This document shows positions 29,105 to 37,875 of a DNA stretch of 64,000 nucleotides, piece after piece. Under the pieces are notes generated by a model. It did no database searches. It was not told where the DNA came from and worked only from the letters and a program-made list of their open reading frames with translations. The position numbers were made by a program, and so were the translations under genes. Position 1 is the first letter of the stretch, and each line of letters begins with the position of its first letter. The DNA comes from Prevotella sp. MA2016 (GTDB lineage: Bacteria > Bacteroidota > Bacteroidia > Bacteroidales > Bacteroidaceae): positions 186,001-250,000 of the forward strand of contig NZ_JHUW01000010.1 in assembly GCF_000619825.1 (NCBI RefSeq), read 5' to 3'.

Positions 29105-29131
29105 AAAGCCTCACCGCTAAGGTGGGGCTTT
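29105..29131 (-). terminator. Hairpin between pheS and xpt
   Basis: 11-bp stem with one G-T mismatch (AAAGCCCCACC / GGTGAGGCTTT on the minus strand), loop of 5 nt, then a U-rich tail. Reads as an intrinsic terminator for pheS, placed immediately before xpt. Confidence 0.75.
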
Positions 29132-29141
29132 AATTATTATT

Positions 29142-30200
29142 TTAGTTTGCTGATTCGAATTCTTCGAGGAAGCGGGTGTCGTTCTCTGAGAACATGCGGA
29201 GGTCGCTTACTCGGTACTTCAAGTTGGTGATACGCTCAACACCCATACCAAAGGCGTAACCGGTGTACTCCTTAGAGTCGATGCCGCAGAGTTCGAGCAC
29301 GTTAGGATCAACCATGCCGCAACCCAGAATCTCTACCCAACCAGTGTGCTTACAGAAGCCGCAACCCTCGCCACCACAGATGAAGCAAGAGATATCCATC
29401 TCGGCACTGGGCTCGGTGAATGGGAAGTAAGATGGGCGCAGACGAATCTTAGTGTCGGCACCAAACATCTCCTTTGCAAACGAGAGCAGAACCTGCTTCA
29501 AGTCGGTAAACGATACGTTCTTGTCGATATACAATCCTTCTACCTGATGGAAGAAACAGTGTGCACGAGCGGTGATAGCCTCGTTGCGATATACACGGCC
29601 TGGGCAGATCACGCGGATAGGAGCGGTGAGCTTGCCGTTCTCGTCGTGCATCTGCTCCATGATGCGGGCCTGAACACTTGATGTGTGAGAACGCAGCAGA
29701 ATGTTCTTGGTGACATCGTTAGGATGCTGAGATACGAAGAATGTGTCCTGCATATCACGAGCAGGGTGGTCGGCTGCGAAGTTCATCTTTGTAAAGATGT
29801 GGTTGTCGTCTTCAACCTCAGGACCATCGGCCAGTACAAAGCCCATGCGAGAGAAAATATCGATAATCTCGTTAGTGACGATGGTGAGTGGATGACGTGT
29901 ACCCAACTGGATTGGGTAGGGGGTGCGGGTCAGGTCGATAGCCTCGTCGGTCGTCTCCTGAGTGTCGCACTCCTCGCGCAGTTGATTAATGCGCTCGGTG
30001 GCCAGAGTCTTCAGTTCGTTAATCTTCATGCCCACTGCCTTCTTCTGGTCGGCAGGCACCTCGCGGAAGTCGTTCATCAAGGCTGTAATCTCGCCTTTCT
30101 TGCTCAGATATTTCAGTCGGAGCTGCTCAACTTCCTCAGCGTTTTTAGCGCTCAAATTCTGTACTTCTTTCAGAAGTTCGTCTATCTTATCAAGTATCAT
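29142..30200 (-). CDS. pheS: Phenylalanyl-tRNA synthetase alpha subunit
   Basis: Catalytic class II subunit that partners PheT to charge tRNA-Phe. N-terminal coiled coil (residues 1-85), then motif 1 (HPLTIVTNEIIDIFSRMGF), motif 2 (VYRNEAITARAHCFFHQVEG) and motif 3 (GYAFGMGVERI). A four-cysteine insert, CFICGGEGCGFC, looks like a zinc-binding loop and is usual in this group. 352 aa. pheT is not next to it, unlike in many bacteria. Own promoter at 30228-30235. Confidence 0.97.
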   Translation of the reverse strand: MILDKIDELLKEVQNLSAKNAEEVEQLRLKYLSKKGEITALMNDFREVPADQKKAVGMKINELKTLATERINQLREECDTQETTDEAIDLTRTPYPIQLGTRHPLTIVTNEIIDIFSRMGFVLADGPEVEDDNHIFTKMNFAADHPARDMQDTFFVSQHPNDVTKNILLRSHTSSVQARIMEQMHDENGKLTAPIRVICPGRVYRNEAITARAHCFFHQVEGLYIDKNVSFTDLKQVLLSFAKEMFGADTKIRLRPSYFPFTEPSAEMDISCFICGGEGCGFCKHTGWVEILGCGMVDPNVLELCGIDSKEYTGYAFGMGVERITNLKYRVSDLRMFSENDTRFLEEFESAN

Positions 30201-30227
30201 AAACTATAAAAATTGCAATTTTGCGTG

Positions 30228-30235
30228 CAAAGGTA
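30228..30235 (-). promoter_or_regulatory. Promoter -7 box for pheS
   Basis: TACCTTTG on the minus strand, 27 bp before the ATG. Confidence 0.6.
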
Positions 30236-30310
30236 CTTATTTTTTGGGATAAAAAGAACAAAAGAACAGAAAAAAGTTTGTTCTTGTGTACTTATATCTA
30301 AAAAAATGTG

Positions 30311-30318
30311 TATCTTTG
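30311..30318 (+). promoter_or_regulatory. Promoter -7 box for the lipoprotein-murB operon
   Basis: TATCTTTG, 48 bp before the lipoprotein ATG; faces the pheS promoter in the divergent gap. Confidence 0.6.
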
Positions 30319-30366
30319 CCGAAATTTTGAGAGAAATTAGAAAGATTAGGGTACTACATTAAGTAG

Positions 30367-31206
30367 ATGAAAAGGTTTTTTATCGCGATTTTCGCATTGG
30401 TGCTGATGATGTTCTCGTGTACTGGGAACAAGGCAAATCAGACGGAGGAGGTGCCAGCCGATTCGGTGGCTGACTCTACTGACACCACAGATGTTGACTC
30501 ATTGGAGATGCTGATTACAGAGACTCCTATGCCAAGAGCTGCTGATGACATGTTTGACGATTTTCTGTTTAACTTCCTGGCCAACAAGAAGCTACAAAAG
30601 GAGCGTGTGGTTTTCCCGCTGAGAGTAACTGAAAACGGTAAAACCACAACGATTGAAAAAAGTAAGTGGAAGATGGAACACCTGTTTATGCGTCAGGGAT
30701 ATTATACCTTACTATTTAATGACGACAAGCAGATGCAACTGATGAAGGATACGGCCGTGAACGAGGCTGTGGTGGAAAAGATTCTGCTGGCCAAGAGACA
30801 GGTGAAGAACTATATGTTCCAGCGCATTAAAGGTGCTTGGCTGCTACTGGAAATCAGGGTTACTCCGCTGCAGAGTGATCCTAACGCCTCGTTCCTGAGC
30901 TTCTATCACCGGTTTGTGACCGACTCGGCCTTCCAGATAAAGAGTCTGAGTGAGACTGTTGACTTTAGTGGTCCTGACCCAGATGATGACTTCAACATGA
31001 TGGAAGGTGTGATTACGCCCGACACATGGGAGGCTTTTGCGCCTACACTGCCTCAGAAAACTCTCTATAACATTATTTACGGTAAGCCCCAGACTGAGGG
31101 TAAGCAGAAAATCTACTTGCTGAGGGGCGTGGCCAACGGTCTTGAGATGGAGCTGCGTTTCAAGAAAGAGGGTGGCAAATGGCTGCTCAAGAAAATGGCA
31201 ACGTAA
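30367..31206 (+). CDS. Lipoprotein, probably DUF4348 family
   Basis: 279-aa lipoprotein with a signal peptide and lipobox (ALVLMMFSC, Cys18), then an acidic linker rich in Asp, Ser and Thr (ADSVADSTDTTDVDS). The mature domain (FDDFLFNFLANKKLQKERVVFPL, WKMEHLFMRQGYYTLLFND) resembles the Bacteroidetes DUF4348 family; function unknown. It is followed by a 65-bp tandem repeat and then murB, with no terminator seen, so the two are probably cotranscribed. Confidence 0.75.
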   Translation: MKRFFIAIFALVLMMFSCTGNKANQTEEVPADSVADSTDTTDVDSLEMLITETPMPRAADDMFDDFLFNFLANKKLQKERVVFPLRVTENGKTTTIEKSKWKMEHLFMRQGYYTLLFNDDKQMQLMKDTAVNEAVVEKILLAKRQVKNYMFQRIKGAWLLLEIRVTPLQSDPNASFLSFYHRFVTDSAFQIKSLSETVDFSGPDPDDDFNMMEGVITPDTWEAFAPTLPQKTLYNIIYGKPQTEGKQKIYLLRGVANGLEMELRFKKEGGKWLLKKMAT

Positions 31207-31208
31207 GG

Positions 31209-31275
31209 AAAGTTGAAGAGTGGAAGAGTTGAAAAATTGAAGAGTGGAAGAATTGAAGAATTGAAGAGTTGAAAA
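31209..31275. repeat. TTGAAGAGTGGAAGA-type tandem repeat before murB
   Basis: Seven or eight imperfect copies of an 8-9 bp unit (GTTGAAGA, GTGGAAGA, ATTGAAGA, GTTGAAAA). It fills the gap between the lipoprotein and murB and contains the apparent murB start codon. Confidence 0.8.
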
Positions 31276-32270
31276 ATTTGAGTAATTATAGTCTGAAGCA
31301 ACATAACACATTTGGTATTGATGCCAAGTGTGCTCAGTTTGTCGAGTATAGCACAGAGGCTGAAGCTGTAGAGGTGGCCGAGCTGCTGCGTTCTGCACGC
31401 ATACCTTATATAATAATAGGTGGTGGCAGCAATCTATTGTTGACCCGTGATTATGAGGGTATCGTAGTGCATTCCACCTGTAAGGGCATCAGTCGCACAG
31501 GAAACCGTCTGGTGTGCGGCAGTGGTGAAGTGTTCGACGATGTGGTGGCACAAAGCATCAGTATGGGCCTGTATGGGGCAGAGAATCTCTCGCTGATTCC
31601 TGGTGATGTGGGAGCGAGCGCTGTGCAGAATATCGGTGCTTACGGTGCTGAGGCTAAGGATTTGATTCGTAGTATCCGTGCTGTTGAGATAGCCACAGGA
31701 AATGTGTGCGTGATTGAGAATGCAGAATGCGAATATGGCTATCGCCAGAGCAAGTTTAAGCATGAATGGAAAAATCGGTATCTGATACTGAGTGTAGAAT
31801 ACGAATTCTCTGCAACGTTCGAGCCTCGTTTAGACTATGGTAATATCCGTGCAGAGCTGGAGAAGCAGGGCATAAGTGAGCCTACAGCTCAGCAGTTGCG
31901 CGACACGATTATAAGCATACGTGAGGCTAAACTGCCCGATCCAAAAGTACTGGGCAATGCTGGTAGCTTTTTTATGAACCCGATTGTGGCTCGAGAGAAA
32001 TACAACGAACTGGCTGCTCTTTATGAAGGTATGCCACACTATGATATTGATGCCGACAACGTGAAGATTCCTGCAGGTTGGATGATCGACCAGTGTGGCT
32101 GGAAGGGTAAATCGTTGGGGCGTGCCGGTGTGCACGATAAGCAGGCGTTGGTGCTGGTGAACCGCGGTGGTGCCACCGGTCAGGAGATCGTGGCGCTGTG
32201 CCAGCAGATTCAAACCGACGTGAAAGCTAAGTTTGGTGTAGATATTTATCCGGAGGTAAACGTGATATGA
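31269..32270 (+). CDS. murB: UDP-N-acetylenolpyruvoylglucosamine reductase MurB
   Basis: FAD enzyme that reduces UDP-GlcNAc-enolpyruvate to UDP-MurNAc for peptidoglycan. FAD-binding blocks YIIIGGGSNLLLTRD and IPGDVGASAVQNIGAYGAE, the substrate Tyr/Arg region YGYRQSKFK and the proton-donor Ser in LGNAGSFFMNP are all present. 333 aa, type I. No ATG is in frame before the conserved SLKQHNTFGIDAK; the start must be TTG at 31269 (or TTG 31278), and both lie in or at the edge of the tandem repeat. Its stop overlaps the next gene as ATGA. Confidence 0.95.
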   Translation: MKNLSNYSLKQHNTFGIDAKCAQFVEYSTEAEAVEVAELLRSARIPYIIIGGGSNLLLTRDYEGIVVHSTCKGISRTGNRLVCGSGEVFDDVVAQSISMGLYGAENLSLIPGDVGASAVQNIGAYGAEAKDLIRSIRAVEIATGNVCVIENAECEYGYRQSKFKHEWKNRYLILSVEYEFSATFEPRLDYGNIRAELEKQGISEPTAQQLRDTIISIREAKLPDPKVLGNAGSFFMNPIVAREKYNELAALYEGMPHYDIDADNVKIPAGWMIDQCGWKGKSLGRAGVHDKQALVLVNRGGATGQEIVALCQQIQTDVKAKFGVDIYPEVNVI

Positions 32271-33028
32271 AACTGACGTTTTTAGGAACAGGCACTTCGT
32301 GCGGCGTGCCAGTGATAGGTTGCCAGTGTAAGGTTTGTACGAGCACCAATCCCAAGGATAAACGTACGCGCTGTTCGGTGCTGGTGGAGACCGATACCAC
32401 ACGCATCCTGATTGACTGCGGTCCTGACTTCCGTCAACAGATATTACCACAGCCTTTCCGTAAAATCGATGGCATCCTGATAACCCACTCGCATTACGAT
32501 CATATGGGCGGTATGGATGATATTCGGCCATACTGTCAGTTTGGAGCTATCAACGTGTATGCTGATGCGCTGGCCAAACAGGGTATGCTGCAAATGCTGC
32601 CATACTGTTTTGCTGATAACCGCTATCCGGGTGTGCCTGCAATAGGGCTGCATGAGATTGAGCCACACAAGCCTTTGCAGATTGGTGATATGGAGGTGAT
32701 GCCCATCCAGGTGATGCATGGCAAACTGCCTATTCTGGGATATAGAATTGGAAAGCTGACATATATCACCGACATGAAGACCATCGATGATGGTGAATTG
32801 TCTTATCTAGAGGGTACCGAGTTGTTGGTGGTCAATGCTTTGCGATTTGATAAGCCTCACCACTCGCATCAACTCATGGACGATGCCATAGCCTTTGCGC
32901 GTAGGGTGGGGGCCAAGCAAACGCTGATTATCCATGTGTGTCATGATGTGGGATTGCATGACGAGGTGAACAGACTATTGCCTGAAGGCATAAATCTGGC
33001 CTACGACGGACAAGAAATATATCTGTAA
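32267..33028 (+). CDS. Metallo-beta-lactamase-fold hydrolase, PhnP-like
   Basis: 253-aa MBL-fold enzyme. Metal ligands: HSHYDH, His in VMHGKLP, Asp in YITDMKT and His in LIIHVCHDVG. The N-terminal CGVPVIGCQCKVC matches the zinc-binding cysteine motif of PhnP (phosphoribosyl cyclic phosphodiesterase), so a cyclic-phosphate diesterase activity is likely. No phn C-P lyase genes are nearby, so the physiological substrate may differ. Translationally coupled to murB by an ATGA overlap. Confidence 0.85.
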   Translation: MKLTFLGTGTSCGVPVIGCQCKVCTSTNPKDKRTRCSVLVETDTTRILIDCGPDFRQQILPQPFRKIDGILITHSHYDHMGGMDDIRPYCQFGAINVYADALAKQGMLQMLPYCFADNRYPGVPAIGLHEIEPHKPLQIGDMEVMPIQVMHGKLPILGYRIGKLTYITDMKTIDDGELSYLEGTELLVVNALRFDKPHHSHQLMDDAIAFARRVGAKQTLIIHVCHDVGLHDEVNRLLPEGINLAYDGQEIYL

Positions 33029-33093
33029 TTATGTAAAATGCATACGGGATTCCCTTAAAATTGGTTAATTTGTGATGATATTTTTGGGAATGT

Positions 33094-33124
33094 TTTGCAA
33101 GTGACGAAAAAAATCGTAACTTTG
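33094..33124 (+). promoter_or_regulatory. Promoter of the candidate short RNA
   Basis: TTTG (33094-33097), 19-nt spacer, TAACTTTG (33117-33124): a full match to the Bacteroidetes promoter, with no gene on the + strand downstream before a terminator. Confidence 0.7.
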
Positions 33125-33130
33125 CATCGT

Positions 33131-33195
33131 GTGTTTTTCATAGTATTAGATTTAAGGTTAACAAAGGTTTGGGTCACAGCGGTGACCCTTTTTTT
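33131..33195 (+). ncRNA. Candidate small RNA (~65 nt)
   Basis: Region between a consensus promoter (predicted start ~33131) and an intrinsic terminator (33171-33195). It contains no plausible ORF. The middle has TATTAGATTTAAGGTTAACA, which I believe recurs in related genomes, though I cannot check this here. The 3' end is the terminator hairpin. It lies between the PhnP-like gene and the convergent gene at 33197. Confidence 0.55.
33171..33195 (+). terminator. Terminator of the candidate short RNA
   Basis: GGGTCAC-AGCG-GTGACCC, perfect 7-bp stem followed by seven T. Confidence 0.85.
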
Positions 33196-33196
33196 A

Positions 33197-33472
33197 TTAT
33201 AACCAGCGTTTGCGCTTACCTTTTCCGAACAGAAAACCGTAGCCCTTAAAGAGCTTCCTGACCAGCAGAAATGCATCGAACGCTATAAAGCCATTGCTTA
33301 CCAAACTGGCAATATAATCGCCCTTAGAAGTTTCGTCACGCTTGAGGAACGTCTGGCTCCAAAGCGAAGCTACCTTTTCTTCATCACGCTGGATCTCTTC
33401 GAGCAGAGCATCCTTGCGCTCAACAATTTCATCGAGCGTACTAAAACTATTTGATGTCTTTTTGTTCTGCAT
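33197..33472 (-). CDS. Small basic protein of the YtxH/holin-like trio
   Basis: 91-aa protein I do not recognise by family. The N-terminal half is charged and helical (STLDEIVERKDALLEEIQRDEEKVASLWSQ would be coiled coil in parts), the C-terminus is basic (GFLFGKGKRKRWL), with a mildly hydrophobic middle (YIASLVSNGFIAFDAFLLV). It is the last of three leftward genes (YtxH, holin-like, this), a set common in Bacteroidetes and probably envelope-associated. Confidence 0.7.
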   Translation of the reverse strand: MQNKKTSNSFSTLDEIVERKDALLEEIQRDEEKVASLWSQTFLKRDETSKGDYIASLVSNGFIAFDAFLLVRKLFKGYGFLFGKGKRKRWL

Positions 33473-33477
33473 AGTCG

Positions 33478-33828
33478 TTATTTACTGAGCAACAAACCGG
33501 ACAGGAATCTCACGAGGGGCTTCTCAATCCATGGTTTGCGGAAGATGATAAACAAGATGAATAACAGCAGATAGAGCAGTGATACAATAAGGAATGCCAA
33601 GGCCGTGCCTGTAAACGTTGCCAGCCATAAAGCAATAGCAAACGACAGGTAAGTGAGGCATGCCGCTATCACCAGAATGAACACGATAGCCAAGGCGGCT
33701 GCCGTAACCAGGCGCACCACCTTGTCTATCATCGCGAGCTTTACGTATTCCGTTTGTAACCCGAGATAGTGTTTTAGCACCTCTATCAGCTGTGCTATGT
33801 TCTCTACATTCTTATCGCTAGACAGCAT
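33478..33828 (-). CDS. Phage-holin-superfamily-III-like membrane protein
   Basis: 116-aa inner-membrane protein with two long hydrophobic segments (VTAAALAIVFILVIAACLTYLSFAIA region and TALAFLIVSLLYLLLFILFIIF) after a soluble helix. This matches the Holin-X/phage holin 3_6 type. Despite the family name it is usually a chromosomal housekeeping gene paired with YtxH proteins, and no phage genes are nearby. Gap to the next gene is 5 bp. Confidence 0.75.
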   Translation of the reverse strand: MLSSDKNVENIAQLIEVLKHYLGLQTEYVKLAMIDKVVRLVTAAALAIVFILVIAACLTYLSFAIALWLATFTGTALAFLIVSLLYLLLFILFIIFRKPWIEKPLVRFLSGLLLSK

Positions 33829-33831
33829 GGG

Positions 33832-34047
33832 TTATTCCTCCTCAGCAGCTGCGTCCTGAATGTCGTCAACAAGATCGACTACCTCCTTGCGGCTCAGCTT
33901 GATGTTGTGCTTCTTCAGGAAATCCTCTACAGCATCGGTAATCTTTACACGAGTGTCTTTTCCTTTTTCTGGGGCTACCAATATACCTACCACTGCGCCA
34001 GCGATGGCTCCGCCAAGAATAGCGCCTACATAACCTAATCCTTTCAT
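33832..34047 (-). CDS. YtxH domain-containing protein
   Basis: 71-aa protein with the YtxH hallmark: a glycine-rich membrane segment (GYVGAILGGAIAGAVVGILVAPEKGK) followed by a charged helical tail. I chose ATG 34047; the frame reaches 34128 but the extra residues are not family-like. Members are linked to envelope stress in some bacteria. First gene of the trio, with a promoter at 34096-34103. Confidence 0.85.
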   Translation of the reverse strand: MKGLGYVGAILGGAIAGAVVGILVAPEKGKDTRVKITDAVEDFLKKHNIKLSRKEVVDLVDDIQDAAAEEE

Positions 34048-34095
34048 AATATAAATCCTTTCTAAATTAATAATGAATAAAAACTTATTTGACTG

Positions 34096-34103
34096 CAAAT
34101 ATA
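34096..34103 (-). promoter_or_regulatory. Promoter -7 box for the YtxH trio
   Basis: TATATTTG on the minus strand, 48 bp before the YtxH ATG. Confidence 0.5.
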
Positions 34104-34278
34104 CGAAAGTTTTCTGGTTGTAATGCAAAAATCAGCCAAATTTTTAATAAAAAAGTTGTGTTTTCTCTGATTTAACAAACTTTATGTTGTGTTTTGGCTC
34201 GCTTTTGAGTAATAATTAGTAATTTCGCACACAAAATATTGAATCAATAATTGAATTAGAAAATAAAAATTAGGAAAA

Positions 34279-34776
34279 ATGAAGAAGTACACCGTATTAT
34301 GCGCAGGTTTGTGCCTGGCACTGGCAATGACAAGTTGTAAGACTAATGAGAGTGCCTATAAGAAGGCTTACGAGAAGGCTAAGCAGTATGACACTGCTCA
34401 GCAGCAGGCTGCTCAGCCCGTGGTTGAGACTGCTCCTGTTGTAGCCCCTGTAGAGGCTAAGCCTGCCACAGAGACTCAGGTGGTTGATAATCTCGACAAT
34501 GTTTCTGTACGCCAGGAGAGTGTATCGCTCATCAGCGGTAGCGGATTGAAGGCTTTCAGTGTTGTTGTTGGTTCATTCGGTGTTCGTGCTAATGCTGAAG
34601 GACTGATGCAGCGCCTGAAGAATGCTGGCTACGATGCTCAGGTGGTAAAGAACAACGAGAAGAATATGTATCGCGTAATCGCTTCTACCTTCGCTGATAA
34701 GGCTGCAGCTGCTGCCAGCCGCGATCAGATTCGTGCATCTTATCCTGATGCTTGGTTGCTGTATAACGCTCGTTAA
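34279..34776 (+). CDS. SPOR-domain lipoprotein
   Basis: 165-aa lipoprotein: signal peptide with lipobox LAMTSC (Cys20), an Ala/Gln/Pro/Val-rich linker (QQQAAQPVVETAPVVAPVEA), and a C-terminal SPOR domain (FSVVVGSFGVRANAEGLMQRLKNAGYDAQVVKN...YRVIASTF). SPOR domains bind denuded glycan strands at the septum, so a division-site peptidoglycan role is likely. It heads the ruvX-def-TPR run. Only a weak promoter match (TAATTTCG, 34220-34227) is visible. Confidence 0.88.
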   Translation: MKKYTVLCAGLCLALAMTSCKTNESAYKKAYEKAKQYDTAQQQAAQPVVETAPVVAPVEAKPATETQVVDNLDNVSVRQESVSLISGSGLKAFSVVVGSFGVRANAEGLMQRLKNAGYDAQVVKNNEKNMYRVIASTFADKAAAAASRDQIRASYPDAWLLYNAR

Positions 34777-34785
34777 TTAGCAACG

Positions 34786-35199
34786 TTGGCTAGGATACTA
34801 TCAATAGATTACGGTAAAAAACGTACCGGTTTAGCAGTCACCGATCCTCTGCAGATTATTGCTGGGGGATTGGCGACTGTTGCTACATCGGAGCTGTTTG
34901 ACTATCTGAAAGCTTATCTGGCGCGTGAACAGGTGGAACTGATAGTGATTGGAGAACCGCGACAGCCTAATGGAGAGCCTAGTGAGAATCTGGCTCGTGT
35001 GCAGCAGTTCGTTAACCGCTGGCGTAAGGCTATGCCGCAGGTGCCAATACAGTATTATGATGAACGTTTTACGTCGGTGCTGGCGCATCAGGCTATGCTT
35101 GATGGAGGACTGAAGAAGAAGGCCCGACAGAACAAAGGACTAGTGGACGAAATATCGGCGACAATCATTCTCGAGGATTATCTTCGCAGTCGCAAATAA
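34786..35199 (+). CDS. ruvX: RuvX/YqgF, pre-16S rRNA nuclease family
   Basis: RNase H-fold nuclease of 137 aa involved in 16S rRNA 5' maturation. Conserved blocks: [15 protein letters not shown] with the catalytic Asp, [28 protein letters not shown] and the C-terminal Asp in [15 protein letters not shown]. The start is TTG at 34786, because no ATG lies before the conserved ARILSIDYG. It follows the SPOR gene by 9 bp. Confidence 0.93.
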   Translation: MARILSIDYGKKRTGLAVTDPLQIIAGGLATVATSELFDYLKAYLAREQVELIVIGEPRQPNGEPSENLARVQQFVNRWRKAMPQVPIQYYDERFTSVLAHQAMLDGGLKKKARQNKGLVDEISATIILEDYLRSRK

Positions 35200-35219
35200 T
35201 TATCAATTTTCAATTTATT

Positions 35220-35780
35220 ATGATATTACCTATTTATATATTCGGTCAGCCTGTGCTTCGCAAGGTGGCTGAGGATATTACACCCGATTACCCACAGTTG
35301 AAAGATCTGATTGGGGATATGTGGGAGACATTGGCAGAGTCGGAAGGTATCGGACTGGCTGCGCCTCAGATTGGCAAGCCCATCCGACTGGTGGTTATCG
35401 ACCTGGATGTGATTTCAGAAGATCTGCCTGAATACAAGGGGTTTAGAAAGGTGTTTATCAATGCTCATATCGTGGAGTATGATGAAACAAATACTGATGT
35501 GTCGGAGGAGGGCTGTCTGTCTATTCCTGCCATCCACGAGAAGGTGACACGTCCTACACGTATCCATGTAGAGTGGGATGACGAGAACTTTGAGCACCAC
35601 GACGAGTGGATCGAAGGTTATCTGGCTCGTGTGATGCAGCATGAGTTCGACCACCTCGACGGAAAGATGTTTGTGGATCGTATCTCGCCTCTCCGCAAGC
35701 AGCTTATTAAGAGTAAGTTGCGCGCTCTGACACAGGGACGCTTCCGTTGTGGCTACAAGACCAAAGTAGTAAGACGTTGA
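35220..35780 (+). CDS. def: Peptide deformylase
   Basis: Removes the formyl group from nascent proteins. The three motifs are intact: [18 protein letters not shown] with the metal-ligand Cys, and QHEFDHLDG with two His ligands and the catalytic Glu. 186 aa. A short AT repeat (TATCAATTTTCAATTTATT) separates it from ruvX. The fmt gene is not adjacent. Confidence 0.97.
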   Translation: MILPIYIFGQPVLRKVAEDITPDYPQLKDLIGDMWETLAESEGIGLAAPQIGKPIRLVVIDLDVISEDLPEYKGFRKVFINAHIVEYDETNTDVSEEGCLSIPAIHEKVTRPTRIHVEWDDENFEHHDEWIEGYLARVMQHEFDHLDGKMFVDRISPLRKQLIKSKLRALTQGRFRCGYKTKVVRR

Positions 35781-35806
35781 ACATTGATGATTGACCATTG
35801 GCCATT

Positions 35807-37792
35807 ATGAATAGTAAGTTCTTGAGATGGATATTGCTCTCGTTGGTACTGCAATGTTCAATGTTCAATGTTCAATGTTCAAGGTGTTTAGCGCAGTTTA
35901 ATACTGATCGCTTGGTGATGATAGGACGTTCGGCACTCTATTATGAGGATTACGTTCTGTCTATACAGTATTTTAATCAGGCTATCAGCATGAAACCATG
36001 GCTCTATGAGCCTTGGTTTTTTCGTGGTGTAGCCAAGTTCTATCTGGATGATTTCCGTGGAGCCGAAAGTGACTGTACGGAGGCTATTGAGCGAAATCCT
36101 TATGTGGTGAATGCCTATGAACTGCGTGGCTTGTGCCGAATAAATCAGAAAAAGTATAGCGATGCTGTGCGCGATTATGATCGTGCACTGCGCTACGATC
36201 CTGATAATCAGGCACTCTGGCATAACCGAGTGCTCTGTTTGATTCAGGATAAAAACTATGATCTGGCGTTGGCGCAGATTGACACGATGGAAACACGATG
36301 GTCGAAGTATGCGCGAGCTTATTCGATGCAGGCTGAGATATATCTGTTGCAGAAAGATACTACCAAGGCTGTCAAGGCGCTTGATAAGAGTCTGGAACTT
36401 GACCCATACGACGGTGGTATCTGGGCAGAGAGGGCTGTCATCAGTCTGTCGCGCCAGAAGTGGAAGGAGGGCGAGGAGTTTCTGAGTAAGAGTATTCACT
36501 TGCTGCCGAAACATGCTGGCAACTATATCAATCGTGCGATGGCTCGATTCAACCAGAACAACCTGCGTGGGGCGATGGCCGACTATGACACAGCGCTCGA
36601 TTTGGACCCGAACAACTTCTTAGGGCATTATAACCGCGGACTGCTGCGTGCTCAGGTGGGTGATGACAACCGAGGTATAGAGGATTTTGACTTTGTACTG
36701 AAACTGGAACCGGATAACCTGATGGCGCTCTTCAACCGTGCCTTGCTCCTGGAACAAACAGGTAATCTGAGGGCGGCTATCCGCGACTATTCGAAAGTGA
36801 TTGAGGAATATCCCAACTTCTGGTTCGGATTGCAGCATCGTGCTTCGTGCTATCGCCGACTGGGTAACACCAAGCAGGCTGAACTGGATGAGTTCCGCAT
36901 CTTGAAGGCGCAGATGGATAAGCGCTACGGTAAGCAGCCACGACTCTCGAAAAAGCAGATGCGTAAGCGTAGCGATATTGATCCCGACAAATATAACCAG
37001 TTGGTTGTGGCAGATGAGCAGGAGGTGGAGCACGAGTATAAGAGCGATTATCGCGGTAGAGTGCAGAACCGTAAGGCTCAGGTGAACATGCTGCCGATGT
37101 ATGGTCTGACGTTTGTGCAGCCACAGAATGAAGTGAAGGTAGAGAATGCTTTCGAGAACAGCGTGGATGCCTTTAATCAGGCGTCGGGCTCACATACCGT
37201 TTATCTCTCTTGCGAACAGCGTACACTGAGTGAGAGCAGAATGAAGCAGACCTTCGCTTATATCGACTCGCTGAGTAATCAGATAGATAAATCGAAGACT
37301 ACGACCAAAGTGGCACCATTGCTATTGCTGCGTGCTATCGCCTATGGTTCTATCCAGAACTTCGATAATGCTATCGACGACCTGAGCATCTGCTTGCAGA
37401 TAGATTCAACTTCGTCGCTGGCTTATTGGCAGCGTGCCGTTTGTCAGGCCAAGATCAATGAGTTTAATGCCTCTGAGGGCACCAACATCGATCTGAAGTC
37501 GGCCAATGTGCTGGGCGACCTGTCGGATGCCATCAGACTGGCACCGCAGAATGCATACCTATATTATAATAGAGGTAACCTTTATGCTTTGCGTCATGAC
37601 TACCAGCGGGCTATAGCCGACTACTCGATAGCGCTAAAACTGAATCAGGATCTGGCCGAAGCTTGGTTTAACCGCGGACTGGCAAAAATCAATGCCAAGC
37701 ACGTGGATGAAGGTATCGAAGATTTGTCGAAAGCAGGCGAATTAGGACTCTATCAGGCCTATAGTGTTATCAAAAAGTATCGCGACAAGTAA
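35807..37792 (+). CDS. Exported TPR-repeat protein
   Basis: Roughly 660-aa protein with a signal peptide and many tetratricopeptide repeats, in two blocks (about residues 35-350 and 480-660), for example [19 protein letters not shown] and [20 protein letters not shown]. The middle ([21 protein letters not shown]...) is basic and non-repetitive. TPRs mediate protein binding; the partner is unknown. I chose ATG 35807 over a TTG at 35798. The signal peptide contains a TTCAATG-type tandem repeat (35851-35883) encoding QCSMFNVQC, just before the likely cleavage after CLA. Confidence 0.85.
   Translation: MNSKFLRWILLSLVLQCSMFNVQCSRCLAQFNTDRLVMIGRSALYYEDYVLSIQYFNQAISMKPWLYEPWFFRGVAKFYLDDFRGAESDCTEAIERNPYVVNAYELRGLCRINQKKYSDAVRDYDRALRYDPDNQALWHNRVLCLIQDKNYDLALAQIDTMETRWSKYARAYSMQAEIYLLQKDTTKAVKALDKSLELDPYDGGIWAERAVISLSRQKWKEGEEFLSKSIHLLPKHAGNYINRAMARFNQNNLRGAMADYDTALDLDPNNFLGHYNRGLLRAQVGDDNRGIEDFDFVLKLEPDNLMALFNRALLLEQTGNLRAAIRDYSKVIEEYPNFWFGLQHRASCYRRLGNTKQAELDEFRILKAQMDKRYGKQPRLSKKQMRKRSDIDPDKYNQLVVADEQEVEHEYKSDYRGRVQNRKAQVNMLPMYGLTFVQPQNEVKVENAFENSVDAFNQASGSHTVYLSCEQRTLSESRMKQTFAYIDSLSNQIDKSKTTTKVAPLLLLRAIAYGSIQNFDNAIDDLSICLQIDSTSSLAYWQRAVCQAKINEFNASEGTNIDLKSANVLGDLSDAIRLAPQNAYLYYNRGNLYALRHDYQRAIADYSIALKLNQDLAEAWFNRGLAKINAKHVDEGIEDLSKAGELGLYQAYSVIKKYRDK
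35851..35883. repeat. CAATGTT-type tandem repeat in a signal-peptide coding region
   Basis: Four copies of the 8-bp unit CAATGTTC/TTCAATG, in frame inside the signal sequence of the TPR protein. A related ATTGATGATTGACC-type repeat lies just upstream (35783-35806). Confidence 0.8.
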
Positions 37793-37832
37793 TTTTTTTC
37801 GATAAAGATGCATCGGTTTGGAATAAAAACAC

Positions 37833-37840
37833 TATCTTTG
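37833..37840 (+). promoter_or_regulatory. Promoter -7 box for thrS
   Basis: TATCTTTG, 35 bp before the thrS ATG. Confidence 0.6.
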
Positions 37841-37875
37841 CAGGCAATTTAAAAATTCAAACATATATTGTAGAT

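Noticed and set aside
29095..29141. Purine riboswitch before xpt
   Set aside because: Only 47 bp between genes, taken up by a simple hairpin; no three-way-junction purine aptamer visible.
33197..34047. Prophage remnant suggested by the holin-like gene
   Set aside because: The YtxH/holin-like/small-protein trio is a normal chromosomal set in Bacteroidetes; no other phage genes nearby.
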